Assembly: GCA_017508315.1 (NCBI GenBank)
Contig: JAFVZE010000068.1
Span: forward strand, 1-14,226
Origin: Kiritimatiellia bacterium
GTDB lineage: Bacteria; Verrucomicrobiota; Kiritimatiellia; RFP12; UBA1067
Direction of reading: 5' to 3'
Length of the DNA: 14,226 nucleotides
This document shows positions 8,501 to 14,226 of this stretch, in pieces. Each line of letters starts with the position of its first letter. Positions within the stretch are counted from its first letter, which is position 1. The notes beneath the pieces were generated by a model. It was not told the DNA's origin, made no database searches, and saw only the letters and a list, made by a program, of their open reading frames with translations. The position numbers were made by a program, and so were the translations under genes.

Positions 8501-8593
8501 CGTATGATGAACCAATGCCTCATCGCGGCGATTCATTTCGTCGCCGAAGGCGGTGTCCGGACGGAGGGCGGAAACGTCAACGCGGAGATGTAA
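2504..8593 (+). CDS. Giant 2029-residue protein with an embedded ABC1/UbiB-type kinase-like domain
   Basis: A very long soluble protein with no signal peptide or membrane segment seen. Residues 1-440 and 465-1200 match nothing I recognise; an Ala/Pro-rich linker lies near 445-465. Residues about 1225-1560 follow the ABC1/UbiB/AarF order: GPLLQKMLQ (1227-1235, in place of the KxGQ motif), AASVGQAF (1291-1298, the ABC1 A-rich loop), CVVKLLRP with Lys1316, EELDFTLE (1356-1363), hinge LVLKKAPGE, catalytic HGDLHAGN (1499-1506) and VIDFGN with Asp1518. UbiB-family proteins are normally around 500-550 residues and support quinone synthesis or lipid homeostasis as ATPases/atypical kinases. Here an insertion separates hinge and catalytic loop, and a coiled-coil-like charged stretch lies near 1835-1890. 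The gene stands alone behind a structured leader and has strong GC3 bias throughout. The kinase-fold call is firm; the role, possibly a cytosolic scaffold or an exported effector, is unknown. Confidence 0.85.
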   Translation: MNLEHLKAFQTAVNTYNASNENVRVGFDRPRSGAVPDASRRIEPKTASFAAANNTEVRAALKDALTAAFGVQRLEELPSDVRRVLKIRDFKLSRNGEVKSRRPLTMRRIRAILDAVRKVAVDSTDGKDAKRSIENAFNGGLDVRGDVESALVRHAIASGRKPMTFSMPGGGRVEVPLAWLKAYVNGKAGGHLASQVDIIHNEVQSDITKGSAIYRHLCEGRECVPSGENQRALRHYLAFVAFAAGKGFKSRYLSVPDGDGRLAAFLGGGGSGGVIRLKANESIDRSAGRLLLFSDIDCPSAGKELMRQRDVDGLYQRLKSNPLASDILRRKTPGGSFTIAQMRANVLAEYQRVLTVADEEVLADARFEIGSVDPETQQGAEAISGTKAYRKMMEYRSELSAFNGHLSYQRGDLDHPDERIADEVVLSREEIEKFSAMPSDVGVLSPRNAARPAEAAAAARPPRGEDLRLGDYNWRREQIRRCGGGEYLEGVGHLIEAIREGMLEGVEMEEFDKPILSEKDIPHPIAELIREIDADWLADFAWYRSVRADLCDRSAARSAGDKPLRPFWDALRSGECSRNIPEAAAGKIFEIIGKCGMSNAPDWEHGVLRTTARNPEVREADRAAATAAASIWGFGANGLTKIVRYIQDCGYDLKSVKGDEIEMLSTLAALHDFKLEDVPTFIQRQTGKSPSEITQKDLVRLFRLKQANRLNDKGAALKGASAEVAAVLKGDKLPSMTKAGGQDVTVLLRAMRQLAASGAGAAVNTEFLGRPVALRLTKSGSMVFCLDGFEFRAGKTPREFTEILENDAVSHPDRFGLHLVLKMLPQVRGADESADPVAASRSRELCLRFLDGSIGIRPAMFASVSTKELYCIAEGVADGRYRLRSGKLSRKAIGSMIERSVNPEVLTSNEAAEMCAALQKLGDEIRVDMNRSAPSSAPTRNPADRDVRLVHALMADCVLDFNSLDYDRYQKPGADRDGRIIAVMRRHVPALVRLVKNPALAASFPPAIAEVINAAFGRLLNALTQIEVLRQLPDETLARHFEFLLDTVGRPRLEWSPAIDAYLGERPVSAPKKSLLGGFVSTMSAVLGFQADRQTMEQLPAFMLKEPMRMAMEMLSNAVPGTEERLERGISEVMNRVQEVVSAALQMPQAAGEREHPLWAQSFDEIVGNAMSDADGGYGKFVQEVLMTYFTASSPIEQRQMTASLIRYVDAGSSNGAILGALFRGAGPLLQKMLQGLPPAVFGEELSEALRDVKSNLQPIPDNFVKAGMQRIIDRSAGRIHSISVERSLGAASVGQAFLCRMVTDEHPKGEECVVKLLRPTVKTAIARERAIFENAARDVPGMSKTFQGQLERILEELDFTLEATNIDFGRSVYEQPAYLRQKSLISGGDIETLYLHSLHSMEVHPLATPTMDCLVLKKAPGETYDRYMRTIRDRLEEIRRGAQMRDGGRIEITDATRAASVKRELADLYADMLKRQGFLVDLTKKWVHEGLFGNGFYHGDLHAGNIMSDGAGLTVIDFGNATHLSDFERSHVLRMISAALVGWHETFESSFTALLSPEGREEYRRKNGDGRITRDLADILHKGTRQDVGMRISAVLMVLQRHGIEVPSSIYNFNQCQMRLGATVDEMNSLMEEVRSTMARLSFAKFDGDPSDDNSIMATFVKPLNAFINALFGGPAADMPAAAGHCGILKVYCGWRADTQTWDFGSSPMMDNFCKEIADDVKFKEAYVPLIARLRNVRRVDAKGAVAENGGAGQKLGNVFDAYLRKEKPTLSDRRELAESIFMATRELIDTAYDFTKMEAEGQPVSFLMAVGDGISDSLYTVRTTLGNLTSVELMRAQEAEIRKSDATASRVSRSDELVREYVRQNEELRITQENLAKIKEAAGRLALPYDLPGRDGKGAWLQSEEERRKFYAVMQVVIQRLFDDLRGQGVVGDRTNAMRRMHYTRIAMQYLVDRDDGLLNALRGLTERQRQTISAEARDFFRDGAADDGDHQALDAARMMNQCLIAAIHFVAEGGVRTEGGNVNAEM

Positions 8594-8679
8594 TCCCGCA
8601 CGGCACGTTTTAGTCTCTCGCGATTCGGGCGGAAAAGACAAATTTTCAGGCGTATTTTCCATATGCTTACTGCCGTGTA

Positions 8680-8690
8680 TTTGCTATACT
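8680..8690 (+). promoter_or_regulatory. Extended -10 promoter directly before the AraC gene
   Basis: tttgcTATACT has the TGn extension and a near-consensus -10 at 8685-8690. No good -35 is visible, as is usual with extended -10 elements. The -10 ends 7 bases before the GTG at 8698, so transcription would start at or next to the start codon. Confidence 0.6.
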
Positions 8691-8697
8691 CGGCGGT

Positions 8698-9600
8698 GTG
8701 AAAGATGATTTCTATTCCCGGTATTACGAATCGTGCGCGGATGAGCCCCTTCGTGCGTTTCACGTGATGTCGCTCGGATACAACCGATGTGCGGCAAAAT
8801 CCGATTATTCCTGTTTCCAGCGGCGTCATCCGCGTGACCGCCGTTTTTCGTATTCGACGGGGCGCACGCTCAAGAGCGTGGTTCTCGTTCATATCTCGTC
8901 GGGGCACGGAATGTTCCGCTCCGCGTCGTCCGGCGTCATCCCGGTGCCCGCCAATTCGATTTTTTTCGTCTTTCCGAACGTGAACCATGACTACCGTTAC
9001 GATGACGAGACCGGCTGGGATGAAGAGTGGCTCGAACTCGATCCCGCGGCCGTCATGCCGATTCTCGCCTCTTCCGGGATAACGGCTTCTTCGCCGTTGA
9101 GGACGTTCGCGGCGGTTCCTGCGGTCACGGAGGCGTTTCAAACCCTTTTCGACGTGTCCCGCATGGAGAAACCCGGCGCGAAACTGCTCGTAGAAGCCGC
9201 CGCGCACCGCGTGCTTGCGGAAGCGGTCGTCGCCTGGAGGAAGGGGGATTCCGATACCGCGTCCGCGAGAGCCGTGGAGAAGATGCGGCAGGAACTCGTG
9301 TCCGATCTGGCGTCGTCCCGCACGGTTGGCGATGCCGCGCGCGCGGCGGGTATGAGCGAGTCGCGCATGCGCGAGCTTTTTGTCCGCGCGACGGGGATGT
9401 CGCCGAAAAAGTATCAGATGCGGGCACGGCTGGTGCGGGCCGGCAAGCTGCTCCGGGAAACCGGGCTGTCGGTGTCCGAAATCGCGGAGCAGACCGGGTT
9501 CGAGTCGATTTTCGCCTTTTCACGCAGGTTCAGCAAGCTGCTCGGCTGCTCGCCGCGTGTCTACCGCAGACAAAAACGAATGAACAGAAAGGACATGTGA
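8698..9600 (+). CDS. AraC-family transcriptional regulator
   Basis: A 300-residue regulator with the usual two parts. The N-terminal cupin-like sensing domain covers about residues 40-125, with the typical pattern SGHGMF, a Pro-rich turn, FFVFPNVNHDYRYD and WDEEWLEL. The C-terminal AraC DNA-binding domain has two helix-turn-helix units: first around residues 206-240 (TVGDAARAAGMSESRMRELF), second around 256-295 (SVSEIAEQTGFESIFAFSRR, ending CSPRVYRRQ). It probably binds a small ligand and controls the downstream M24, amidohydrolase and transporter genes, the first of which begins one base after its stop. GTG 8698 is the first start in frame after the promoter. There is no Shine-Dalgarno sequence and the -10 is only 7 bases away, so the message is probably leaderless. 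The family is certain; the ligand is unknown. Confidence 0.92.
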   Translation: MKDDFYSRYYESCADEPLRAFHVMSLGYNRCAAKSDYSCFQRRHPRDRRFSYSTGRTLKSVVLVHISSGHGMFRSASSGVIPVPANSIFFVFPNVNHDYRYDDETGWDEEWLELDPAAVMPILASSGITASSPLRTFAAVPAVTEAFQTLFDVSRMEKPGAKLLVEAAAHRVLAEAVVAWRKGDSDTASARAVEKMRQELVSDLASSRTVGDAARAAGMSESRMRELFVRATGMSPKKYQMRARLVRAGKLLRETGLSVSEIAEQTGFESIFAFSRRFSKLLGCSPRVYRRQKRMNRKDM

Positions 9601-9601
9601 T

Positions 9602-10762
9602 ATGGCAATTCTCAAACAAAGCGATTTCGACGCCCGTCTGGAAGCCGCGCGGGAAACCGCGGCGAAAAACAAACTCGACGCCATTGTTGTGTTCTCGACC
9701 GAGTGCGAGCCGGCGCAGGTCAGGTATTTCTCCGATTACTGGCCGAGTTTTGAAACTGCGGCGGTGCTTGTTCCGGCCAAAGGCGATCCCGCGCTGATCA
9801 TCGGGCCGGAGTCGCTCACCTACGCGAGTATGCGCACGCGGATTCCCGACATCATCCAGATCATGGATTTCCGGGAGTCGTCCCAGCCCGATTATCCCGG
9901 GTCGAAACTGCCGAAGTGGACGGACGTCGTCAAGCGTTACAAACTCCGGAAGATCGGTCTTTCGGGTTACTTCCTCTTTCCGCACGTGATGATGATCTCG
10001 CTCGCGAAGGCGATGGGCGGCATGAAGAACATCGTTCCCGCCGACGAGATGATCCGTCCGCTCTACATGAAGAAATCGCCCGGGGAAATCCGTTGCATCA
10101 AGGCGGCGGCAAAAGCGAGCGAGGCCGGATTCAAGGCTGTTCTCGAGGCGATAGAACCCGGGATGACCGAGTCGGAACTCTGCGGGATCGCGACCAGGGC
10201 GATGACGGCGGCGGGCGCCGAGTCGACCGGTTATCCGATCTGGTGCTGTTCGGGGCCCAATTCCTGCCAGGCGATATCCCGTCCGACGATGCGCAAGGTC
10301 AAACGCGGCGAGATCATCCATTTTTCGATCGGCGCGAAAGTGGAAGGCTATTCCGCTTCGATCGGCCGTCCGGTCGTTCTCGGCAAGTGTCCGAAATCCA
10401 CGCTTGATTTCCTGCAGGTCGGACTCGACGCGGCGAACATGACGTTCGACGAGATGCGTGCGGGCCGCAGGGCCGGCGACGTCGCGAAGAAGGTCCACCG
10501 GTACGTCATCGACAAGGGCTACGGCGACACGCTTCTGTACGGACCGTGCCACGGCACCGGCCAGATGGAGTGCGAGTATCCGTTCCTCGAGACGAGTTCG
10601 GATTATACCCTTGAAGCCGGGATGACGTTCATGCAGGACATGTTCATGCACCGCGGCACGAAGGACGGCTTCCGCTGGGAAGACGGATTGCTCGTCAAGG
10701 CCAGAGGCCCGGCGGAAATGCTTTCCGGTTACGGCCGGAAAATCAATGTTCTCGACCGGTGA
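9602..10762 (+). CDS. M24 (pita-bread fold) protein, creatinase/aminopeptidase P-like, metal ligands mostly lost
   Basis: A 386-residue protein with a creatinase-type N-terminal domain (about 1-145) and a C-terminal M24 domain (about 155-386, from IRCIKAAAKASEAGF). True M24 metallopeptidases use Asp-Asp-His-Glu-Glu. Here the two Asp sites, eleven residues apart, are Ser242 (HFSIGAKVEGY) and Ser253 (YSASIGRP). His317 (PCHGTGQ) and Glu360 (FRWEDG) remain, and the first Glu appears to be Asp346 (GMTFMQDMF). This pattern fits non-metal members such as creatinase better than a peptidase. So it more likely cleaves a C-N bond in a small amide or guanidino compound, but that is inference. The ATG has aaagga at 9588-9593 with an 8-base spacer and starts one base after the AraC stop, implying coupled translation. 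Called a pseudo-peptidase with moderate certainty of function loss or change. Confidence 0.85.
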   Translation: MAILKQSDFDARLEAARETAAKNKLDAIVVFSTECEPAQVRYFSDYWPSFETAAVLVPAKGDPALIIGPESLTYASMRTRIPDIIQIMDFRESSQPDYPGSKLPKWTDVVKRYKLRKIGLSGYFLFPHVMMISLAKAMGGMKNIVPADEMIRPLYMKKSPGEIRCIKAAAKASEAGFKAVLEAIEPGMTESELCGIATRAMTAAGAESTGYPIWCCSGPNSCQAISRPTMRKVKRGEIIHFSIGAKVEGYSASIGRPVVLGKCPKSTLDFLQVGLDAANMTFDEMRAGRRAGDVAKKVHRYVIDKGYGDTLLYGPCHGTGQMECEYPFLETSSDYTLEAGMTFMQDMFMHRGTKDGFRWEDGLLVKARGPAEMLSGYGRKINVLDR

Positions 10763-10773
10763 GGAGCGCGGCG

Positions 10774-11574
10774 ATGAAGATAATCGATATCCACGGCCAT
10801 CTCGGAAACATCAACTTCGTTCCGTTCTGGGCGGCCGACGCGGAGAGACTCGCCGCGTACTGCCGCGAGAGCGGCGTGTCCAGGCTCTGCCTTTCGGCTT
10901 CGCGCGCGATCATGTACGATATCCGCGAAGGCAACGCGGAGCTTGACGCCGCGCTGAAGGCCCACGACGAGTTCTTCGGTTACGTCGTCGTTTCGCCGAC
11001 GTTTCCCGACTCGGTGAAAGATCTTGCCTATCTCAGGACGAACAAAAAGTTCCGCGGGGTGAAGATTCACCCGGATTACCACGGGTACGACCTGTCCGTT
11101 CCGTCGAACTTCGCGTTCGTCGACGCCGTGCTGAAGAAAACGCCGATGGCGCTTTTCCACACGTCGTGTATGCCGGGGACGGGTTTTTCGCCGTTCGCGA
11201 CGATCGCCGAGCTCGCGCGGCGCAATCCTAAGACCAAGATCGTCGCCGCGCACGGCGCGGGGCTTTTCCAGAACGGCAGCTATCCGTTTTTCCCCAATCT
11301 CGATTCGCTCGAGCGCGTCGCGGCGAAGGGACTGCCCGAAAACCTCTGGGTCGACACGGCTCACTATCTGCTCTACGCGTATCCGACGGTTCTGCAGAAG
11401 ATGGTGGATCTCGCCGGCGCCGGCCACGTCGTGTTCGGGACCGACGCCCCGCTGCAGGGGCCGATGCAGATGCGCTTCATGGCCGAGCTCGTGGAGTCGC
11501 TCCGCGTCACCGTCCGGGACAAGGAAAAGATATTCTGGCGCAACGCGGAAAAGATTCTCGGTGTAAAGGTATGA
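10774..11574 (+). CDS. Amidohydrolase-2 family metal-dependent hydrolase
   Basis: A 266-residue TIM-barrel hydrolase of the amidohydrolase-related (PF04909-type) group. Such enzymes hydrolyse C-N or C-O bonds, or act as lactonases or decarboxylases. The metal site is visible: H-x-H at His7/His9 (MKIIDIHGHLG), GVKIHPDYHG with His99, His129 (LFHTSCMPG), His160 (VAAHGAG) and Asp224 (VFGTDAPLQGP). No signal peptide, so cytosolic. I chose ATG 10774, with gaggag at 10761-10766 and a 7-base spacer, over the GTG at 10759 that overlaps the previous stop. The M24 gene ends 11 bases before, and the transporter start overlaps its stop by 4 bases. It probably acts on the M24 product or on the same imported compound. 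The family call is strong and the substrate is unknown. Confidence 0.88.
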   Translation: MKIIDIHGHLGNINFVPFWAADAERLAAYCRESGVSRLCLSASRAIMYDIREGNAELDAALKAHDEFFGYVVVSPTFPDSVKDLAYLRTNKKFRGVKIHPDYHGYDLSVPSNFAFVDAVLKKTPMALFHTSCMPGTGFSPFATIAELARRNPKTKIVAAHGAGLFQNGSYPFFPNLDSLERVAAKGLPENLWVDTAHYLLYAYPTVLQKMVDLAGAGHVVFGTDAPLQGPMQMRFMAELVESLRVTVRDKEKIFWRNAEKILGVKV

Positions 11575-12815
11575 TCGGCGTGAATCCGGTTGCCGGAACC
11601 TGCGTGTTCCTTCTCGGCGGCATGGCGGCGGCGTTGTATCTGCTGCCGCTGCGCGCCGTCAAAGGATGGTCTTACGAGAGCGGCTGGCTGGTGAGCGTGC
11701 TCGCGGGATGGCTCGTTTTCCCGTTGGCGTTCGACGCGTTTGTCGTGCCGGACCTGTTCGCGGTGATCGCCGGCGACGGGTTGTGGACGTTCGTCCGCAC
11801 GATCGCGTTCGGCGCGTTGTGGGGCGTCGGCGCGCTTTGCTGGGCGCTGATGGTGCGTTATCTCGGCGTGGGACTCGGACTCGCGGTCGGCGCTGGGCTT
11901 TGCGCGGCAGCGGGAACGCTGCTCCCGCCGGTTCTCGCCGGAGACGCCGCGTCGCTGGTCGCCACCTCCGGAGCCCGTACGGTATTGGGCGGAGTCTTCG
12001 GTTCGCTCGTCGGCATCGTGCTCGTCGGCGCGGCCGGCAGGATGAAGGAGAACGAAATGTCTCCGGAGGCCAAACGCGAAGCGGTGAAGGAATACGATTT
12101 CAGGAAAGGGATCGCGACCGCCGTCATCGCCGGGTTCGCCTCCGCGGGCATCAACTTCGGCCTTCAGGGAGCGCCGGCCTGGGAGTCCGCCGCGCTCGCT
12201 CAGGGAGTGCGGCCGGCATGGGCGGGCATGCCGGTATTGACGGTGACGCTGTGGGGCGGGCTGATTCCGCAGTTCGTCTGGGTGCTCGTGCAGCATCGCC
12301 GCAACCGCTCGGCCGGAGATTATCTCGACGTGTCCGGCGGACGCGTCGCCAATTATCCGCTGGCCGCTTCGGTCGGCATCGTCGGAGTCATGCAGTTCGT
12401 GCTTCAGAAAGTCGGCGAGCCGATGATGGGGCCGGTGCGGTATATTTCTTTCGGCGTGCTGATGGCGAGCGCTATTTTCTTTTCCTCCGTCGTCGGCGCG
12501 GCGCTCGGAGAGTGGAAGGGAACTTCGCGGCGGACGCGCGGGGCGCTTCTGCTCGGACTGGCGGTTCTGCTCGCATCGTTCGCGGCGATAAGCCGCGGAG
12601 GCAAGAGCGCCGTCCACCGCTGCCCGCAACCGTCCCCGGCCGATTTGTCGCGGGCGGGCTTCGAGCTTCCTTCGCGTGGTTCGAATGCTGGTGGAACGAT
12701 CGGAAGATTTTCGACAGGTGAAGTAAAACATGAATACGAAAGGGATGCACATGAAAATGTTTCTTTCGACGATGGCCGCGGTCGCGGCGGCAGCTTCGTT
12801 CGCCGAAGTGCTTGA
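11571..12815 (+). CDS. RhaT-family (L-rhamnose-proton symporter type) 10-TM transporter with a suspicious C-terminal tail
   Basis: An inner-membrane permease resembling E. coli RhaT along its length: YLLPLRAVKGWSYESGW, FGALWGVGALCWALMVRYLG, AGTLLPP, KGIATAVIAGFASAGINFGL. About ten hydrophobic helices lie near residues 5-27, 34-58, 75-95, 98-120, 135-157, 185-205, 227-246, 263-285, 290-315 and 322-345, matching RhaT topology. RhaT has 344 residues, so residues about 345-414 are extra and unlike the family. GC3 in this frame is high to about 12665 then drops, while the frame ending in TGA at 12719-12721 takes over (SFAWFECWWNDRKIFDR). The frame as read also runs 86 bases into the next gene. The real gene may therefore end before 12730. 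The ATGA overlap with the hydrolase stop indicates translational coupling. No rhamnose enzymes lie nearby, so the substrate may not be rhamnose. Confidence 0.82.
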   Translation: MIGVNPVAGTCVFLLGGMAAALYLLPLRAVKGWSYESGWLVSVLAGWLVFPLAFDAFVVPDLFAVIAGDGLWTFVRTIAFGALWGVGALCWALMVRYLGVGLGLAVGAGLCAAAGTLLPPVLAGDAASLVATSGARTVLGGVFGSLVGIVLVGAAGRMKENEMSPEAKREAVKEYDFRKGIATAVIAGFASAGINFGLQGAPAWESAALAQGVRPAWAGMPVLTVTLWGGLIPQFVWVLVQHRRNRSAGDYLDVSGGRVANYPLAASVGIVGVMQFVLQKVGEPMMGPVRYISFGVLMASAIFFSSVVGAALGEWKGTSRRTRGALLLGLAVLLASFAAISRGGKSAVHRCPQPSPADLSRAGFELPSRGSNAGGTIGRFSTGEVKHEYERDAHENVSFDDGRGRGGSFVRRSA

Positions 12816-13506
12816 AGTGCCGGTGACTTCCGGCGTACAGAACGGCTATACTTCGGCGCAGCTTGAGGCGATCGCCGGCGGAACGGTGACGGAGATCAGA
12901 AAGACCGGTTCCGGAACGCTCGTTTCAGGCGGTATCGGGTCTTTCGCGGGAACGGTCCGCATCGCCGAGGGTGTCTTGAAGGTGTCGGACGCGACCGGTC
13001 TCGGAACGTCCGAGGGACCCACGCTCGTCGAAACCGGCGCGACGCTTCATTTCGATTCGCTCGCTTCCGGATATACGACCTACAAGTCGGAGCGCTACGA
13101 AATCGCCGGCGACGGATACAACGCCTCCATCGCCGAGACGAACGGCGCAATCCGCATCACCGGCGCGACCTGTCAGCTCAGCCATCTCAAATTGACCGCG
13201 GATGCGTCGATCCGTTCGGAAAACGGGTTTCATTTCTACGACGACGGCGATTCGACGATCGACATGGGCGGCAGGACGCTGCGGCTGTATTCCGCGTCAT
13301 CGGGCAATCTCGACGTGGAATGGAAACTGGACGGCATCGTGAATCCCGGGCATATCGAAATCCACGATGCGCGTTATTTCCGTCCTGTGGGCAGCCCGTT
13401 CGCTGGCGGCTGCGATCATGAGATCCGCCTGTACGGACGCGCGGGATTGCTTCTTGAAAGCACGGCGGAGAACAAAACCTGGGCGATCGTGCGCTACGGT
13501 ACCTGA
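12730..13506 (+). CDS. PATR-type autotransporter-repeat surface protein, N-terminal part up to an in-frame TGA
   Basis: An exported beta-helical surface protein. The start MNTKGMHMKMFLSTMAAVAAAASFAEV is a basic n-region, hydrophobic core and probable cleavage after ASFA. The mature part opens with an autotransporter-associated beta-strand repeat: IRKTGSGTLVSGGIGSFAG, TVRIAEGVLKVSDATGLG and VETGATLHF (about residues 50-115). More beta-rich Gly/Thr/Ser sequence follows. ATG 12730 has AGGTGA at 12716-12721 with an 8-base spacer; ATG 12751, after aaaggg, is a plausible alternative. The frame stops at TGA 13504-13506 in mid-domain, without a C-terminal anchor, and continues in the same frame beyond. 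It may be the first structural gene after the transport operon or separately transcribed; no terminator is seen between them. Confidence 0.8.
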   Translation: MNTKGMHMKMFLSTMAAVAAAASFAEVLEVPVTSGVQNGYTSAQLEAIAGGTVTEIRKTGSGTLVSGGIGSFAGTVRIAEGVLKVSDATGLGTSEGPTLVETGATLHFDSLASGYTTYKSERYEIAGDGYNASIAETNGAIRITGATCQLSHLKLTADASIRSENGFHFYDDGDSTIDMGGRTLRLYSASSGNLDVEWKLDGIVNPGHIEIHDARYFRPVGSPFAGGCDHEIRLYGRAGLLLESTAENKTWAIVRYGT

Positions 13507-14226
13507 GGATTTTACCAGACCGGCAACAACGGCTGCTGGGACGGTCCGCTTGAAAACCGCAACCTCGAATCCGCAATGTCGATGTCGGTCGGAACCGGAA
13601 AGACGCTCATATTTAACGGCCCGCTCATCGGAGCCGGCGGTTTTCTGAAAGATGCCCATCTCGGGACGGTCGTCCTGAACGGCGAAAATTCATTCACCTC
13701 GGTCTTTGAAGTCAAAGGCGGAACTCTTGTTCTCGGGAGCAGGGCTTCGGCCGCAGGTTCAATCGTCGATCGCTTCAACTTCTCCAATCTTACGGTTTCT
13801 CTCGGCCTTACGGGACGCAGCGGGTCCTGGCCGAATGGCTGGACGGACGATGAATTCGCCGAAGCTGCGCAAAGTTGCCGCGCCTCGGCGAAGAAAAATC
13901 TTTCGGTTTCTCTTCATGCCGTCTCCGGCGATACGGTCAACCGCCCCATGACATTTTCCGGAGATTGGTCTACAATCATGCTCGGCGCCGTGCCCGGCGG
14001 CGAAACGCGATATACCGCCCGTTTTTCCGATTCTCCGGACATGCGCTTTTACACGCTCTTGCCGCTCAGGATCACCCGGCCGGAGGGTGCGGACGGGTGC
14101 GGTGCGCTCGGAAAAACGACAGTTGAGAAAGGCGAGGTGTTTTTTGATGATGCCGGAATCGTGGATATCGGTGCGAAATCGCTTAATCTCGGAGTCAACA
14201 ACAGCACGGAAATTGCCGGTCTTCGC
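13507..14226 (+). pseudogene. Continuation of the PATR surface protein after the in-frame TGA, cut by window end
   Basis: The same frame is open for 240 codons from just after the TGA to the last base. It starts GFYQTGNNGCWDGPLENRN and shows the same protein style: GKTLIFNGPLIGAGGFLKD, GTVVLNGENSFTSVFEVKGG and TLVLGSRASAAGSIVDRF form a second PATR-like repeat at about 13591-13771. High GC3 persists. There is no Shine-Dalgarno sequence or start codon near 13507, so it is not a gene of its own. The break is most simply a Trp TGG changed to TGA. Other possibilities are a sequencing error or stop read-through. The C-terminal anchor, if any, lies beyond the window. Confidence 0.75.

Noticed and set aside
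7154..8662. A 502-codon open frame on the minus strand
   Set aside because: Antisense shadow of the giant gene's C-terminal part; the plus-strand frame carries the codon bias and continuous homology.
8594..8679. A terminator for the giant gene
   Set aside because: No stable hairpin followed by a T-run could be found in this gap.
13504..13506. TGA as a selenocysteine codon or reassigned code
   Set aside because: An adhesin-type beta-helix protein is not a selenoprotein context, no convincing hairpin was seen just after it, and other genes in the window end normally at TGA.

Overview
The window looks like a chromosomal segment of a GC-rich Gram-negative bacterium, most likely a PVC-superphylum member (Kiritimatiellota, Lentisphaerota or Verrucomicrobiota type). 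This rests on an autotransporter-repeat surface protein with a signal peptide, a RhaT-type symporter next to an AraC regulator, TGC-extended -10 elements, and short dispersed repeats inside a coding gene. It is an inference from gene style; there is no rRNA or marker gene here.

Region 1 (1-2168) holds two glycosyltransferases of the GT-B/GT4 type, the first cut by the window edge. They read like the end of a polysaccharide or O-antigen cluster and are visibly more A/T-rich than what follows. The first has absorbed three short repeat tracts in frame.

Region 2 (2169-2503) has no convincing protein gene. It holds a candidate promoter, three stem-loops and a strong intrinsic terminator hairpin placed 49 bases before the next start codon. 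It looks like a regulated leader or a small RNA.

Region 3 (2504-8593) is one gene for a 2029-residue protein. About residues 1225-1560 are an ABC1/UbiB/AarF-type atypical kinase-like domain, with long unrecognised flanks and no signal peptide or membrane segment. This is the most unusual object in the window.

Region 4 (8698 to about 12.7 kb) is a tight co-directional set: AraC regulator, M24 (pita-bread) protein that has lost most metal ligands, amidohydrolase-2 family hydrolase, and RhaT-type 10-TM transporter. Spacings are 1 bp, 11 bp and a 4-bp overlap, so it is very probably one operon for uptake and hydrolysis of an unidentified small molecule.

Region 5 (12730-14226) is a PATR-type (autotransporter-associated beta-strand repeat) surface protein. 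Its frame is interrupted by a TGA at 13504-13506 but stays open and family-like to the window end, so it is a broken or recoded gene. The end of the transporter gene just before it also shows signs of a frameshift.
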